DNA of 34,295 nucleotides from Flavobacteriaceae bacterium (GCA_013003555.1 JABDIV010000110.1:1-34295); one strand, 5' to 3'; shown: positions 8,084-17,605, numbered from the stretch's first letter. The notes: generated by a model from the letters alone, not told the origin. Made by a program: numbers and translations.

Positions 8084-9814
8084 ATGGACGCCATTTACAA
8101 GCTTAGCAAACATTTGTGGTTTGGATTATTTTGCGGTTTATTCGCCGTCATTTCAATTCAAGCGCAAGACTTTACGGTAAAGAATTATAAAGCCGAATTC
8201 CATTTAAATGCCGAAGGGTATTTTGATGTTGTCGAAAAATATGATGTCAATTTTCATATACCGAAACATGGTGTTTATCGTGTTATCCAAACGAAGTACG
8301 ATTTCACTGATCCCGACGGTATTTCTCAAAAACGCAAGATCAAGATTAGTAACATTAAAGTCCCCGGTCATAATTTCGAAGGACCTTCCTCTTTTGATCA
8401 ACGCTTTTCTGAACATGTGACCATGAAAATTGGTGATGCTGACAAGACGATTGAAGGTCCGGTTCATTATGAGATCAGGTATCGTGTTGAAAATGCTTTT
8501 ATTTTTAATGACCAACAGGTTCAGTTTTACTGGAACATTAAACCGGGCGGTTGGCATGCAGATTTTGAACGTATTCAATTCAATGTTTACGGTCCAGAGG
8601 GCAGTTATATGGATGCTAATAACTGTTTCGTCTATTCAGGGCCACTGGGCACTACCGCACTAAGCCGGGACTTTTCGCTGCAATATGAGGGTTCAGCTGT
8701 ATTCGGGCAAAGCAACGCGGGCTTTGTATCTCATGATGGCGAAAATGTAACCGTACTGGTCAAGCTTCCACGCGATTCCATCGCCGAGATCAAACCGGCA
8801 TGGCCATTCTGGACCAACTATGGCTGGACAATGATGATTGCCGGATTGATCGGTTCATTTTATATGCTATGGAAGCGCTACGGCAAGGACGACGAACTAC
8901 CCGCCACAACGAGCTATTATCCGCCAAAAATGATCGACCCGGCCATGGCTGGTTACCTTATCAATGATCATGCAGACAGTAATGACCTTATTTCATTAAT
9001 TCCGCATTGGGGTTCACAGGGACTTTTAAGGATTGAAGAAATTAAAAAATCAGGGTTTTTTAGTAAGAAGGATACTAAAATTATCAAGCTGAAAGAACTT
9101 CCGGAAGATTCCAGTGATTATGAAAAGAAGATCTTTAATGATTTATTTTCGAATACGTACAAAGATTCTGATGAGACGGCCGAAAACGAAGTCATGATTT
9201 CCAGTCTGCGCAATACGTTTTACAAGACCATGAGTTCAGCCAGCAGCAGTTTAAAGAAAAAGTCGCGCGTATATTATGATAAACAATCGCGAAAAATACG
9301 CTTGATAACTTACATAGTTCTTGTACCTCTGGCAATAGGTTTATCAATATTAAGCCTGTTCTTGTGGAATATACTGGCAGCTATATTAACCCTGGTTACA
9401 TGCATCGCATTGATCATTCTGAATTTCTTCATGATAAAGAAAAACAGGAAAGGCAATGAAGTATTTTCTGAATTAAAGGGTTTTAAATCATTTATAAAAA
9501 TAGCGGAAGAAAATCGTTTGAAAATGCTTTTGAAGGAAGACAGCCATTATTTCGAAAGCACCATGGGTTATGCCCTTGCTTTTGGCCTTTTCGATAAATG
9601 GTCAAGAAAATTCGACAGTTTAAATGTACCTCCGCCAACATGGTATGCTTCAACTTCCGGTACACATAGCTCCATGAACAATTTTTCGAAATCTTTTTCC
9701 AGTTCCATGTCAAGCATGTCCTCCAATATGGTTAGCTCTCCGTCGAGTAGTGGTTCTTCCGGTGGAGGGTCGTCAGGAGGTGGGTTCGGTGGCGGTGGTG
9801 GTGGTAGCTGGTAA
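8084..9814 (+). CDS. DUF2207 membrane protein with Gly/Ser-rich tail
   Basis: The 576-residue protein begins with a signal peptide (about 1-27, ending ISIQAQ). An extracytoplasmic beta-rich DUF2207 domain follows (about 28-230, beginning VKNYKAEFHLNAEGYFDVVE), then a transmembrane helix (about 246-263). A cytoplasmic part contains the PPKMIDPAMAGYLIND and DLISLIPHWGSQGLL motifs that define the C-terminal half of this family. Two further membrane helices lie at about 405-450. The end is very low complexity: a serine/methionine stretch followed by SGGGSSGGGFGGGGGGSW, a tail often seen in this family. Its function is unknown; it probably forms an envelope complex with the LemA protein encoded 27 bp upstream. 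The next gene converges with only 8 bp between the stops and no visible terminator. Confidence 0.88.
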   Translation: MDAIYKLSKHLWFGLFCGLFAVISIQAQDFTVKNYKAEFHLNAEGYFDVVEKYDVNFHIPKHGVYRVIQTKYDFTDPDGISQKRKIKISNIKVPGHNFEGPSSFDQRFSEHVTMKIGDADKTIEGPVHYEIRYRVENAFIFNDQQVQFYWNIKPGGWHADFERIQFNVYGPEGSYMDANNCFVYSGPLGTTALSRDFSLQYEGSAVFGQSNAGFVSHDGENVTVLVKLPRDSIAEIKPAWPFWTNYGWTMMIAGLIGSFYMLWKRYGKDDELPATTSYYPPKMIDPAMAGYLINDHADSNDLISLIPHWGSQGLLRIEEIKKSGFFSKKDTKIIKLKELPEDSSDYEKKIFNDLFSNTYKDSDETAENEVMISSLRNTFYKTMSSASSSLKKKSRVYYDKQSRKIRLITYIVLVPLAIGLSILSLFLWNILAAILTLVTCIALIILNFFMIKKNRKGNEVFSELKGFKSFIKIAEENRLKMLLKEDSHYFESTMGYALAFGLFDKWSRKFDSLNVPPPTWYASTSGTHSSMNNFSKSFSSSMSSMSSNMVSSPSSSGSSGGGSSGGGFGGGGGGSW

Positions 9815-9822
9815 CCTGATTG

Positions 9823-10500
9823 TTATTGGATTCCCAAAGATTGTACAATTATTTGTGCCGACATCCTGCTCCCGAGCAAGGAGGGATGAAACCCGTCAGA
9901 ACTATAGTATGAGTAATCCTCGGTGTTTTCGATATACGCTTTCCAATGGCTTCCAACGGCAGATAAGATAGCATTGTTCTGTTGAGCCGCGTCAGAATAA
10001 TTCTGGATCACTCCCGGAAATGTATTGAAATTTTCTATAGCCGGCCATACCATAAAATATGCCAATTGCGTATCACTAAGGTCGCATAACTCCTTGATCA
10101 ATTGTCCGAAGCTTATCAAGCTTGTTCGGCCGTAAGATTGCGATGACGGACCTTGTTGAATGATAACGTAATCGTAGTAGCCGCTGTTGATAAGGCCTTG
10201 AATAAGTCCGGCGTTCCAGTGATCTTCCAGGCCATAACCCGGGAATGCATTTGTGGTGACCCCAACCGATATCCCGATATTTCCTGCCCGTTCCTCAACC
10301 AGGTCAGGCAAGTCATTGTAAAGGGTAAGACTGTTACCAATAAATAACAACTGGTAATCGGCATCAGGATTTGAAGTAGATGAATCGGTACCGGAGTCTT
10401 CATTTTCCGGAATGACCGTATTTGATTGATTTAGAACTTCCGAAGACGAACAGGAAAAATTAAAAATTACGACTATAATAACATAGAACAGGCGCATCAT
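9823..10500 (-). CDS. SGNH/GDSL-family hydrolase lipoprotein
   Basis: 225 residues with a lipoprotein signal peptide (lipobox FNFSC, C17) and a short disordered linker rich in S, T and D. The SGNH hydrolase fold follows: block I FIGNSLTLYND with the nucleophile S57, a glycine region around NAFPGYGLEDHW, block III-like YVIIQQGPSSQSYG, and block V SSDGFHPSLLG carrying the catalytic D202 and H205. The family includes carbohydrate and lipid esterases; the FIGNSLT and IIQQG variants are common in Bacteroidota carbohydrate-active genes, but the substrate is not readable. It lies 50 bp downstream of the beta-lactamase-like gene on the same strand and may be co-transcribed. It converges with the DUF2207 gene. 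Confidence 0.85.
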   Translation of the reverse strand: MMRLFYVIIVVIFNFSCSSSEVLNQSNTVIPENEDSGTDSSTSNPDADYQLLFIGNSLTLYNDLPDLVEERAGNIGISVGVTTNAFPGYGLEDHWNAGLIQGLINSGYYDYVIIQQGPSSQSYGRTSLISFGQLIKELCDLSDTQLAYFMVWPAIENFNTFPGVIQNYSDAAQQNNAILSAVGSHWKAYIENTEDYSYYSSDGFHPSLLGSRMSAQIIVQSLGIQ

Positions 10501-10550
10501 CTCATCATTGTTTATTTAATAGAGTCGGAATAGCGGAAAAGGTTGCTTCT

Positions 10551-12278
10551 TTAATCTTCTATTTTTATTCCTTTCATCTCCTGACCACCCTGAAACAGGG
10601 TCATACTTTCGATCTTGCCGTCCTCTCCCTTAAAGAATTCAATTTCAGCTTCCACTACCTTATAATAAAAACGAACTTTTGATTTCGCGAATACCGGAAA
10701 ATTACTTTGACCGGTTGCCTGCACCATCAACTGATCACCATCACGGGTTACTGTCAATACAAAGTTTGGAGACAATGCATATCGTCCCAGGTATGAATCC
10801 AGAACATCAGAAGCTATTTCAATTTTCTTCTCTAATTCAGTGGTATCAAATCCCAGTTTCTTGAGCATACTTATCCCATTGTCATTCCCGGGATTCATTT
10901 CGACCGATTTCTTATAGTTCATGATGGCCTTCTCATTCATGCCCTTTTTCATAAAGGCTTCACCCAGGCTGTCGTAGGCATTGAAAGATTCCGGATAGGC
11001 TTCCACATTAAGCTGAAAAACAGCCAGGGCCTTGTCTAATTCATCACTCATCATATAGTCATAACCTAAATTGTTTAATTGGGTTTCTGCAAAATTGTAT
11101 TTATCAGATTGTTCCTCTTTCATCTTCCAATAAGACTTGATTCCTGTATCAATACCTTCTGCATCAATTACGTCCCTTAATGCATTGGCAATTGATGGCT
11201 TAACATCACGCATCTCAAGGGCCGAATCCAGGGTATGGAACCCTATATCGTCAACCCCTAGTGATGAATTCGTTAGTACTACAACGCCGGTTTTTCCATC
11301 GCTGGTAAATCCCGAGAAAGCCCTGTAACCACCAGTCCCACCATTATGCCATATGATCTCACTGGTATCGGTATTACGGGTTATCCAACCCAGGCCTATT
11401 GTGCGTGGAAAGTCCTCTGCCACAGTGCTGGTCTGCGCCATTTTCATGGCAGGATAAAGTTTGGTCTTGGTCAATCCCATGTTAGCGGACAGATATTTGA
11501 GCATATCCACCACATCGGAACGAATTGCACCAGCTCCGGCAAGAGTGGTCAAGTCCCAGTTTGAAACTTCCCGACCGCCATTTGTTCCAATAGCCTTATT
11601 TCGCTTCATTTCAGATGTGAATTCGATACGCGTATTTTTCATACCTAACGGATTGGCGATGATATTCACCATTAATTCTTCATAGGTCATGCTTTGGCTT
11701 CGGGCCAATACATGGCCAAGTAAGCCCACCGCGTAGTTCGAATACTCAAATTCTGAACCGATATCGCGCCTTAACTCATGTCCGTTAAGGAATTCATATA
11801 GTTGTTCTTCCGAATAATCGACATAAGGATTAGAAGGATCGGCCGGACTGAAGTTATCGGGCATCCTGGGAAGTGCCGATGTATGATTTGACATGTGAAC
11901 CAAATTGATCGATGCTCCATTTCGGGTAGGAGCCGTTACACCTTCAGGCAGGTATTTTTGTAAAGGGTCGTCTAATTTTACCTTTCCCTCTTTCACCAAT
12001 TGGGCGAGGATCACCCCTGTAAAAGTCTTGCTAATTGATCCGATCTCATAGATGCTGTTTTCATTTACTGGTTCATCGTTGGATAATGACTTTTTTCCAT
12101 AGCTGTAGTAGTCAGTTCCATCAGCATTAATAATACCAATTACAATACTGGGGTTAATTCCGTTCTCTACCCGATTCTTAATTTCTGATTTGACGTCATC
12201 AGGAATGATCGGCTGGGCCGAAACCATTAATCCTGACAAGATTAAGACAAACGGTAACAGAACTCTTTTATGTAACAT
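10551..12278 (-). CDS. Serine beta-lactamase-like hydrolase with TPR and C-terminal beta domain
   Basis: About 575 residues. A signal peptide (LLPFVLILSGLMVSAQP) leads into a class C beta-lactamase/PBP4-like domain. It has the nucleophile motif S81-I-S-K84, a YSNYAVG box corresponding to Y-x-N, and a WHNGGTGGYRAF block in the place of the K/H-[ST]-G triad. After the hydrolase come two TPR-like units (about residues 420-490) and a C-terminal beta domain resembling DUF3471. Proteins of this layout are usually secreted esterases or peptidases, not true drug-resistance enzymes. The frame extends to an ATG at 12335, but a promoter-like site at 12303-12335 lies inside that extension and the signal peptide begins at 12278, so I use 12278. 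The SGNH lipoprotein gene follows. Confidence 0.88.
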   Translation of the reverse strand: MLHKRVLLPFVLILSGLMVSAQPIIPDDVKSEIKNRVENGINPSIVIGIINADGTDYYSYGKKSLSNDEPVNENSIYEIGSISKTFTGVILAQLVKEGKVKLDDPLQKYLPEGVTAPTRNGASINLVHMSNHTSALPRMPDNFSPADPSNPYVDYSEEQLYEFLNGHELRRDIGSEFEYSNYAVGLLGHVLARSQSMTYEELMVNIIANPLGMKNTRIEFTSEMKRNKAIGTNGGREVSNWDLTTLAGAGAIRSDVVDMLKYLSANMGLTKTKLYPAMKMAQTSTVAEDFPRTIGLGWITRNTDTSEIIWHNGGTGGYRAFSGFTSDGKTGVVVLTNSSLGVDDIGFHTLDSALEMRDVKPSIANALRDVIDAEGIDTGIKSYWKMKEEQSDKYNFAETQLNNLGYDYMMSDELDKALAVFQLNVEAYPESFNAYDSLGEAFMKKGMNEKAIMNYKKSVEMNPGNDNGISMLKKLGFDTTELEKKIEIASDVLDSYLGRYALSPNFVLTVTRDGDQLMVQATGQSNFPVFAKSKVRFYYKVVEAEIEFFKGEDGKIESMTLFQGGQEMKGIKIED

Positions 12279-12302
12279 GATTTTTGTTTTTTTGAATGGA
12301 CC

Positions 12303-12335
12303 TAAAGTTAAAAAGAAATGAACAACATCATGCAA
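12303..12335 (-). promoter_or_regulatory. Promoter for the beta-lactamase-like gene
   Basis: On the minus strand TTG (12333-12335) and TAACTTTA (12303-12310) are separated by 22 nt. The likely transcript start is a few bases further on, upstream of the ATG at 12278, which supports that translation start. Confidence 0.45.
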
Positions 12336-12401
12336 AATTGAACTACGATTTTCCCTTAATCAATCTCTGAATTCCAGGAAAAATCATAATCACAAAGCCT
12401 A

Positions 12402-13739
12402 TTAATCGAGCTTAGACTCTAGATATAACAGGCGCCCCTCGTCCAATTCCTCCAACAGACCATTCCGCATCACTTGTAAGCGATTAATTACATTTCTTTT
12501 TTTACTATAAAGCCTTCTAAAGATTAAATGACCTCTAAGACGGTACCACTGGTTGATATAATTCACAGCAAAAAGACCACATGGATACAAGGATAATGCA
12601 AAAAGAAGACCCCAATACCATTTGGTTAGTGAAATAATAAACAGAATTTGCACGATATAAAACAGAAGAAATACAAACATCCCAAAGGCCAACTTCATCG
12701 AGCCGATAAAATCTTTGCGAACGCTCACCTTACGCGACAAGAATTCAGCAGTTTTATAAGGCAGAATATTCACCAGATAACCATAGATAAACAATGGAAA
12801 ACCCAAAATAAAATATATGGCTGCACCAAGGGATTTGGCATATTGCCCGGGGTTCCTGATCACAGCATCACTCAGTTGAAGTCGATCCAGGGCGTGTAAA
12901 TATTGCCTGATCCTTTGTTGAAACGCCAGGGTTTGTTTCGGTCGGATCTGTTTATGGAAGGTCACAGCCTTAACAATTTCCTTAGACAGGTAAAAGTCCT
13001 GTGCCGCCTTATGCTCTTCGGGCATATCTTCTCTCAGTGTACTGCGATAAAGCCGTTCAATATCCTTAACCAGCGGATCGAGGCTCTGATCGTTTACCAC
13101 AATTGTCATGCGTTCGAGCTGAGTCCTGATCACCTCGGTAAGTGCCTGGGCAGTTTCGAACGGATGGGCCATATAATCAGATTGGTATTCTTGCAATTCA
13201 ATTGGTGCTCCGAAATCGATGAAAACATCACTTCTGAAATAATGGGGGTTTGAATAATTGATCCCCACCGGAACGATCTTTACACCCAGTTTAAAATTAT
13301 ACTGATCTTCTGCACCGAGGGCAATACGTGCAGTACCTGTTTTTATGGGTCTGAGTTTACGCTCTGTTTTGCTTACCCCTTCCGGAAAAATCATAATGGT
13401 TTTGCCCTGTGCAAAATGTTCAAAGCACCGGCTGAAGATCTGTTTGTTCTTATGAACCTCATCAGGTGAGATATCCGGCTTGTAGATGGGTATCATGTTC
13501 AACCACCCAAAGAGTGTTGACGCTATTTTCGACTTAAACGATTCGCCTCTCGCCAGAAAATAAATAGACCGTTTGATATGCACCCCAAGTAGAATTGGGT
13601 CCATAAATGCGCTGGTGTGATTTGCAACAAATATGACTGGCCCCGAGGACGGAATATGTGCCATTCCCTTGATGTGAATTGAGCGAAAATACCCTTTAAC
13701 CGTTAAATAAAATAGAAATTTAAAAATCCTATAAAGCAT
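12402..13739 (-). CDS. PlsC-type lysophospholipid/glycerol acyltransferase
   Basis: 445 residues. The N-terminal half is a PlsC/LPLAT domain: a membrane-associated start, the catalytic motif NHTSAFMDP (H41, D47), a GWLNMIPIYKP block, FPEGVSKTERKL as the glycerol-phosphate-binding motif, and VKIVPVGINY as the last motif. The His-to-Asp spacing is HX5D rather than the textbook HX4D, a variant I believe occurs in Bacteroidota members of this group. The C-terminal half holds two or three hydrophobic segments (about 300-325 and 345-395) and a charged tail. The likely role is acyl transfer in phospholipid or lipid remodelling at the inner membrane; the exact acceptor is unknown. It has its own promoter-like site and shares no operon with the protease gene upstream. 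Confidence 0.9.
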   Translation of the reverse strand: MLYRIFKFLFYLTVKGYFRSIHIKGMAHIPSSGPVIFVANHTSAFMDPILLGVHIKRSIYFLARGESFKSKIASTLFGWLNMIPIYKPDISPDEVHKNKQIFSRCFEHFAQGKTIMIFPEGVSKTERKLRPIKTGTARIALGAEDQYNFKLGVKIVPVGINYSNPHYFRSDVFIDFGAPIELQEYQSDYMAHPFETAQALTEVIRTQLERMTIVVNDQSLDPLVKDIERLYRSTLREDMPEEHKAAQDFYLSKEIVKAVTFHKQIRPKQTLAFQQRIRQYLHALDRLQLSDAVIRNPGQYAKSLGAAIYFILGFPLFIYGYLVNILPYKTAEFLSRKVSVRKDFIGSMKLAFGMFVFLLFYIVQILFIISLTKWYWGLLFALSLYPCGLFAVNYINQWYRLRGHLIFRRLYSKKRNVINRLQVMRNGLLEELDEGRLLYLESKLD

Positions 13740-13778
13740 ATTGAAGGATCAGAGGTTGATACGAATATCAAAGATCAA

Positions 13779-13807
13779 TAAAGTTACAATTTATTGAACA
13801 GAAACAA
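13779..13807 (-). promoter_or_regulatory. Promoter for the acyltransferase gene
   Basis: On the minus strand TTG (13805-13807) is followed after 18 nt by TAACTTTA (13779-13786), about 40 nt before the start codon. It directly follows the terminator of the upstream protease gene. Confidence 0.45.
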
Positions 13808-13816
13808 CCGTCAATA

Positions 13817-13846
13817 AAAAAAGCTGCTCATCAGAGCAGCTTTTCT
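13817..13846 (-). terminator. Intrinsic terminator of the metalloprotease gene
   Basis: GCTGCTC (13823-13829), loop ATCA, GAGCAGC (13834-13840), with an A-tract on the left and a T-run on the right. It lies 17 bp beyond the protease stop; on the minus strand the hairpin is followed by a U-tract. Confidence 0.85.
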
Positions 13847-13862
13847 ATTTAAACAATCGGTT

Positions 13863-16800
13863 TTATTTATTTATGATTATGCGTTTGCTTTCCAGCACAT
13901 TTCCATTGGCATCTTTAACCAAGAGCAGATATAACCCGTCTGAAACATCATCCAGTTTGATTTGACCCGAACCGGATTCATTCAATTTGCGGGTCAATAT
14001 TAACTGACCATTTATGCTGAATAGTGATACTTCAGGATTTAAATCGCTGTAGCCTTTAAAAGAAATATTGATCACCCTTGAAGCAGGATTAGGATATACT
14101 TTTATCGATTTCCCGTCAATGCTCTGAGAGGCACTGTCTGACGCACCAATACCACTGGCAATTGCAGCCGCACTTTCGACACAGAAATCAACGGTTGATA
14201 GATCGACACTCAAGACTGTTGAAGAGTCTCTATCATAGCCGTCTTCCAGGCTAAGGGTTACAGATTGTACAAATCCAGAAATACTGACATTAACAGAACT
14301 TGTTCCGCTAAACACACCATAATTTTGATTATTCCCCAGACCATCCACATATGTAACAGTTACTTCTTCAATATATCTTCTGGTTGGTTTCCCTCCGGTT
14401 CTTTGATCTATATCGGATATCGTAAATGAAACATCACGACCATTTGACGGAATGTTTACCGAAGTACTGTTTGAACCAGTGCCCGAATGGGTTAATGGAT
14501 TCAAACTAAAGTTTAATGAATCGGGAACACAGGTAGACGTATCACAGCCATCAGGTATCCCATCACTATCTGAATCGATAGAATCATCAAATCCTTCACA
14601 TATATCACACCCGTCTGGAACGCTATCACCATCGGTATCTATAGCATCATCACTTCCTTCACAAGCATCAAGATCATCGCATACACCATCACCGTCAGAA
14701 TCTAGAGACACTCCATTGGCATCAACAGAATCGGGACAGGGTGAATTAATCTCCAGATCAAGACAATCACCCACGCCATCACTGTCGGTATCAAGAGTGT
14801 CGTCAAAACCAGGACACTGGTCTTCGGTATCACAAACACCATCACCATCGCTATCAGCACATGGTATACTATCTACACAGAAATCAACAACGCTTAAATC
14901 GATACTCATATTTGTTGCAGTGTTTCCGTCGTAACCATCAGCTAAGGTCACAGTAACAGATTGTACAAATCCAGGAATGCTAATATCAACAGAGCTTACA
15001 CCACTAAACACGCCATAATTTTGATTGTTACCCAAACCATCAATATAGCTTACAGTAACCTCTTCAATAAATCGATTTGCAGGTTTTCCGCCGGTTCGTT
15101 GGCTAATTCCTGAAATTGTAAATGCGATATCCTGACCATCAGTTGGAATGGTTGCAGACGTATTACTGGAACCAGATCCGGAATGTGTTAAAGAGCTCTG
15201 CCCAAAGGTCGTTGTATCTCCAAGACAAACGGATGTATCACAAAAATCCGGAATGCCATCACCATCAGCATCCAGGCTGTCGTCTCCCCCTTCACAAACA
15301 TCCAGGTCGTCACAAACACCATCACCATCGGTATCGATTGACACACCGTTAGCATCTACGGTATTAGGACATGGAGAATTAACCTCCTGATCATTACAAT
15401 CGGCAACACCGTCGCCATCTGAGTCTAAAGACACACCATTAGCATCCACATTTAACGGACAAGGCGAGTTGATTTCCTGGTCGGTGCAATCACCAACCCC
15501 GTCACCGTCGGTATCGATAAGGTCGTTACATGAGTCGCAGAAATCAGGTGTGCCATCACCATCGGTATCGATAGTGTCGTCGCCACCCTGACAAATATCC
15601 AGATCATCACAAATTCCGTCACTGTCAGAATCAAGACAGGTGGTTAGAGATTGAGACGTCAAATCGGTAGCACCATCATCATCGGTTACCGTTAAACTCA
15701 CAGTAAAATCGCTGTCTGAAGAATAGGTATGTATCGGATTCTGATCGGTGGAGGTATTACCGTCACCAAAGTCCCATAACCAGCTTACTATTGTTCCGTC
15801 ACTATCTGTTGATGTGTCTGTAAATGTTACGGTTCTATCAACTATACTATTTGTAAAATCGGCATTAGGTAATACATTGTTTACTGAACTACCTTCAATA
15901 GTTCCGGAAATATAATAATTCCCATGACTGGCATAATCGTTATAATTGCTGGATCCCTCGCCCTCAATACTTATATAATAGGTTCCTGTGCCCAGATTTA
16001 CCGACACATCGGCTTTGGTATCCGTGGCCAGGCTATAGGTGCCAAGGAGGCTTCCTGAACTGTTATATAGTTTTACCCGAACATCAAGATTGGAACTTCG
16101 ATACGTTTCATAGTTATAAGCTCTCCATGCAGGCGTAACCGTCAACGTAGTCTGACCACCAGAGGTGCTAAACGAGAACACATCCACATCAGTTCTACTC
16201 TCTATTATTCCTTTGTTATCCTTATTGGTGTTAAAAGGATCGGTTTCTGTATCTGTTACATTTACCGTACCATCAGTTGAGACGCTAAGTGCTGTTGCGT
16301 TATTTATATCGTCTCCGTGATCATCAGCACTAAGGCCTAATCGATTGACCAGTTCAACGATATCTTCCTGAAAATTATTCGCACCTGTATAGTTTCCGTT
16401 ACTCCATTGGGTTACATTTCTATAGTATCCACTTCCCATGATAGGCGCCCAACTTATATTTCCTGTACCGTGTCCGCTGTAGTAGCTCTCACCAGTTCTT
16501 CCATCATGCGACAGAGACAAATTATGCCCTAATTCATGACTTGAAGCATCGGCTATATTATGGGCGTTGCCTGATCCAAGGTGGTTATAGAATACCAAAG
16601 CAGGTTGATAATAAGCGTAATAACTGTATCCCCAAACATCAACATAGGCCACTCCACCTGCTGAATTCGGGTATAGATTTTTACCATTGGCATCGGTTCG
16701 GTGGGTCACTAAAATATGACCGACATTAGGACCAAAGCTCGATGGTGGTTCTGTGGTTACATCGATGTCGAATGCAGCGTAATCCTCTGACACACGACTC

Positions 16801-17318
16801 CATACCGAGGCCATGTCGTTTATTTCAGAAGCACTGAAAACGCTTTCATTTCCATTTGAATCGTAGGGCCGTGCAAGGAGTGTAGCTTCACCAGTGGCAT
16901 CATTCCAAACAGTACCTGTAATTGTATAGCCTACAAAATTTAAATAGACAACACGAGAAGCACCGGGCTTGCTGTGCAGTGTAAAAATCTCTGAGGCTGA
17001 AACTTTTTGGACTCCGGTTATTGGTTTATAATCAGCACCGGAATCTTGAGTTTCTGAAACAACCGGCTCAACATAAAACACGCCACCTTCTTTGTCGAGT
17101 TCGATGCTGTTAAAGTCTTCCTCCGGTAAACTTAGTTTGTTCAACCAGTTTTCGGCCTTTATCTTAGCCTGTGGTGGCAATGCGTCAAAAGCCGAGCGCA
17201 GCTGATGACCCTGAGGTAGTTGTTTAACTTTCTGACTGTTGGTTTGAATTTGAGAATAGGCTGTAAATGAACAAAAAACAAGTCCGAGTACCAGCACTTT
17301 GAATAGAGATGATTTCAT
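13863..17318 (-). CDS. Secreted metzincin protease with PPC, PKD, TSP3 repeats and T9SS sorting domain
   Basis: 1151 residues. Order of parts: signal peptide (ends FTAYSQ); pro-region to about 110; reprolysin-like zinc protease with H261-E-L-G-H265-N-L-S-L-S-H271-D and a Met-turn near M294; a pre-peptidase C-terminal (PPC) beta domain about 360-480; a PKD domain about 490-565 (WLWDFGDGNTS). Two blocks of calcium-binding thrombospondin type-3 repeats (DxDGDGxxD) follow, each with a copy of a roughly 105-residue beta module ending in SVDFC or TVDFC. The end is a type A T9SS sorting domain beginning KVYPNPASRVINISF. The protein should be exported by Sec, cross the outer membrane by T9SS and be surface-anchored or released. 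Its substrate is presumably protein. It is transcribed alone, with its own promoter and terminator. Confidence 0.93.
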   Translation of the reverse strand: MKSSLFKVLVLGLVFCSFTAYSQIQTNSQKVKQLPQGHQLRSAFDALPPQAKIKAENWLNKLSLPEEDFNSIELDKEGGVFYVEPVVSETQDSGADYKPITGVQKVSASEIFTLHSKPGASRVVYLNFVGYTITGTVWNDATGEATLLARPYDSNGNESVFSASEINDMASVWSRVSEDYAAFDIDVTTEPPSSFGPNVGHILVTHRTDANGKNLYPNSAGGVAYVDVWGYSYYAYYQPALVFYNHLGSGNAHNIADASSHELGHNLSLSHDGRTGESYYSGHGTGNISWAPIMGSGYYRNVTQWSNGNYTGANNFQEDIVELVNRLGLSADDHGDDINNATALSVSTDGTVNVTDTETDPFNTNKDNKGIIESRTDVDVFSFSTSGGQTTLTVTPAWRAYNYETYRSSNLDVRVKLYNSSGSLLGTYSLATDTKADVSVNLGTGTYYISIEGEGSSNYNDYASHGNYYISGTIEGSSVNNVLPNADFTNSIVDRTVTFTDTSTDSDGTIVSWLWDFGDGNTSTDQNPIHTYSSDSDFTVSLTVTDDDGATDLTSQSLTTCLDSDSDGICDDLDICQGGDDTIDTDGDGTPDFCDSCNDLIDTDGDGVGDCTDQEINSPCPLNVDANGVSLDSDGDGVADCNDQEVNSPCPNTVDANGVSIDTDGDGVCDDLDVCEGGDDSLDADGDGIPDFCDTSVCLGDTTTFGQSSLTHSGSGSSNTSATIPTDGQDIAFTISGISQRTGGKPANRFIEEVTVSYIDGLGNNQNYGVFSGVSSVDISIPGFVQSVTVTLADGYDGNTATNMSIDLSVVDFCVDSIPCADSDGDGVCDTEDQCPGFDDTLDTDSDGVGDCLDLEINSPCPDSVDANGVSLDSDGDGVCDDLDACEGSDDAIDTDGDSVPDGCDICEGFDDSIDSDSDGIPDGCDTSTCVPDSLNFSLNPLTHSGTGSNSTSVNIPSNGRDVSFTISDIDQRTGGKPTRRYIEEVTVTYVDGLGNNQNYGVFSGTSSVNVSISGFVQSVTLSLEDGYDRDSSTVLSVDLSTVDFCVESAAAIASGIGASDSASQSIDGKSIKVYPNPASRVINISFKGYSDLNPEVSLFSINGQLILTRKLNESGSGQIKLDDVSDGLYLLLVKDANGNVLESKRIIINK
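14520..15640 (-). repeat. Intragenic repeat region: TSP3 units and duplicated beta module
   Basis: Coding repeats inside the metalloprotease. Short D/G/S-rich units encoding DSDGDGVCDDLD-type calcium loops recur at about 14520-14870 and 15215-15640. Between and beyond them lie two copies of one beta module, at about 14872-15205 and 14175-14515 (the second extends past this interval). The low-complexity DNA also creates spurious open frames on the plus strand. Confidence 0.85.
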
Positions 17319-17397
17319 AACGAAATTAAGTTAGGTTGGTTCAAAAAAATGCGAGGGAATAAAATGTGAGGGAGGAAAATTATCCGAAAGGATTTTT

Positions 17398-17427
17398 TAA
17401 AAGTAGCAAATGAGACGTAAAATCCAA
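17398..17427 (-). promoter_or_regulatory. Promoter for the metalloprotease gene
   Basis: On the minus strand TTG (17425-17427), 19 nt, then TACTTTTA (17398-17405), giving a leader of roughly 75 nt before the ATG at 17318. The rest of the 287-bp divergent region is AT-rich with no other clear element. Confidence 0.45.
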
Positions 17428-17605
17428 AAAAAAATCGATGAACGCCTCCATTATCTCTCTAAGGAGTGACCTTTTTTAAATAAAAATGAATGCTTCATTG
17501 TAACAATTTTGCCTAATAATCATTTCAATTCAGAATAAAATTAGTTGATTAGTGAGTAGTATAAATTAAAATTTTATCGAGTAAATTAGAGGCATATTAA
17601 TATCG

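Noticed and set aside
10551-12335. A true beta-lactamase resistance gene
   Set aside because: The motifs fit the broad serine hydrolase family; the fused TPR and beta domain and the lack of a canonical K/H-[ST]-G box argue against drug resistance as the role.
12402-13739. HX5D in the acyltransferase as evidence of an inactive enzyme
   Set aside because: The remaining motifs (FPEG, VPVGINY) are intact, and to my knowledge the spacing occurs in other Bacteroidota members, so I treat it as a variant.
14452-15390. Long plus-strand open frames opposite the metalloprotease (14452-14934 and 15148-15390)
   Set aside because: They are serine/proline-rich mirror translations of the D/G-rich TSP3 repeats, without start context. 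The minus-strand protein has recognisable domains throughout.
14520-15640. Regularly spaced short repeats resembling a CRISPR array
   Set aside because: Units are in frame within a coding sequence, vary in sequence and length, and encode calcium-binding TSP3 loops.
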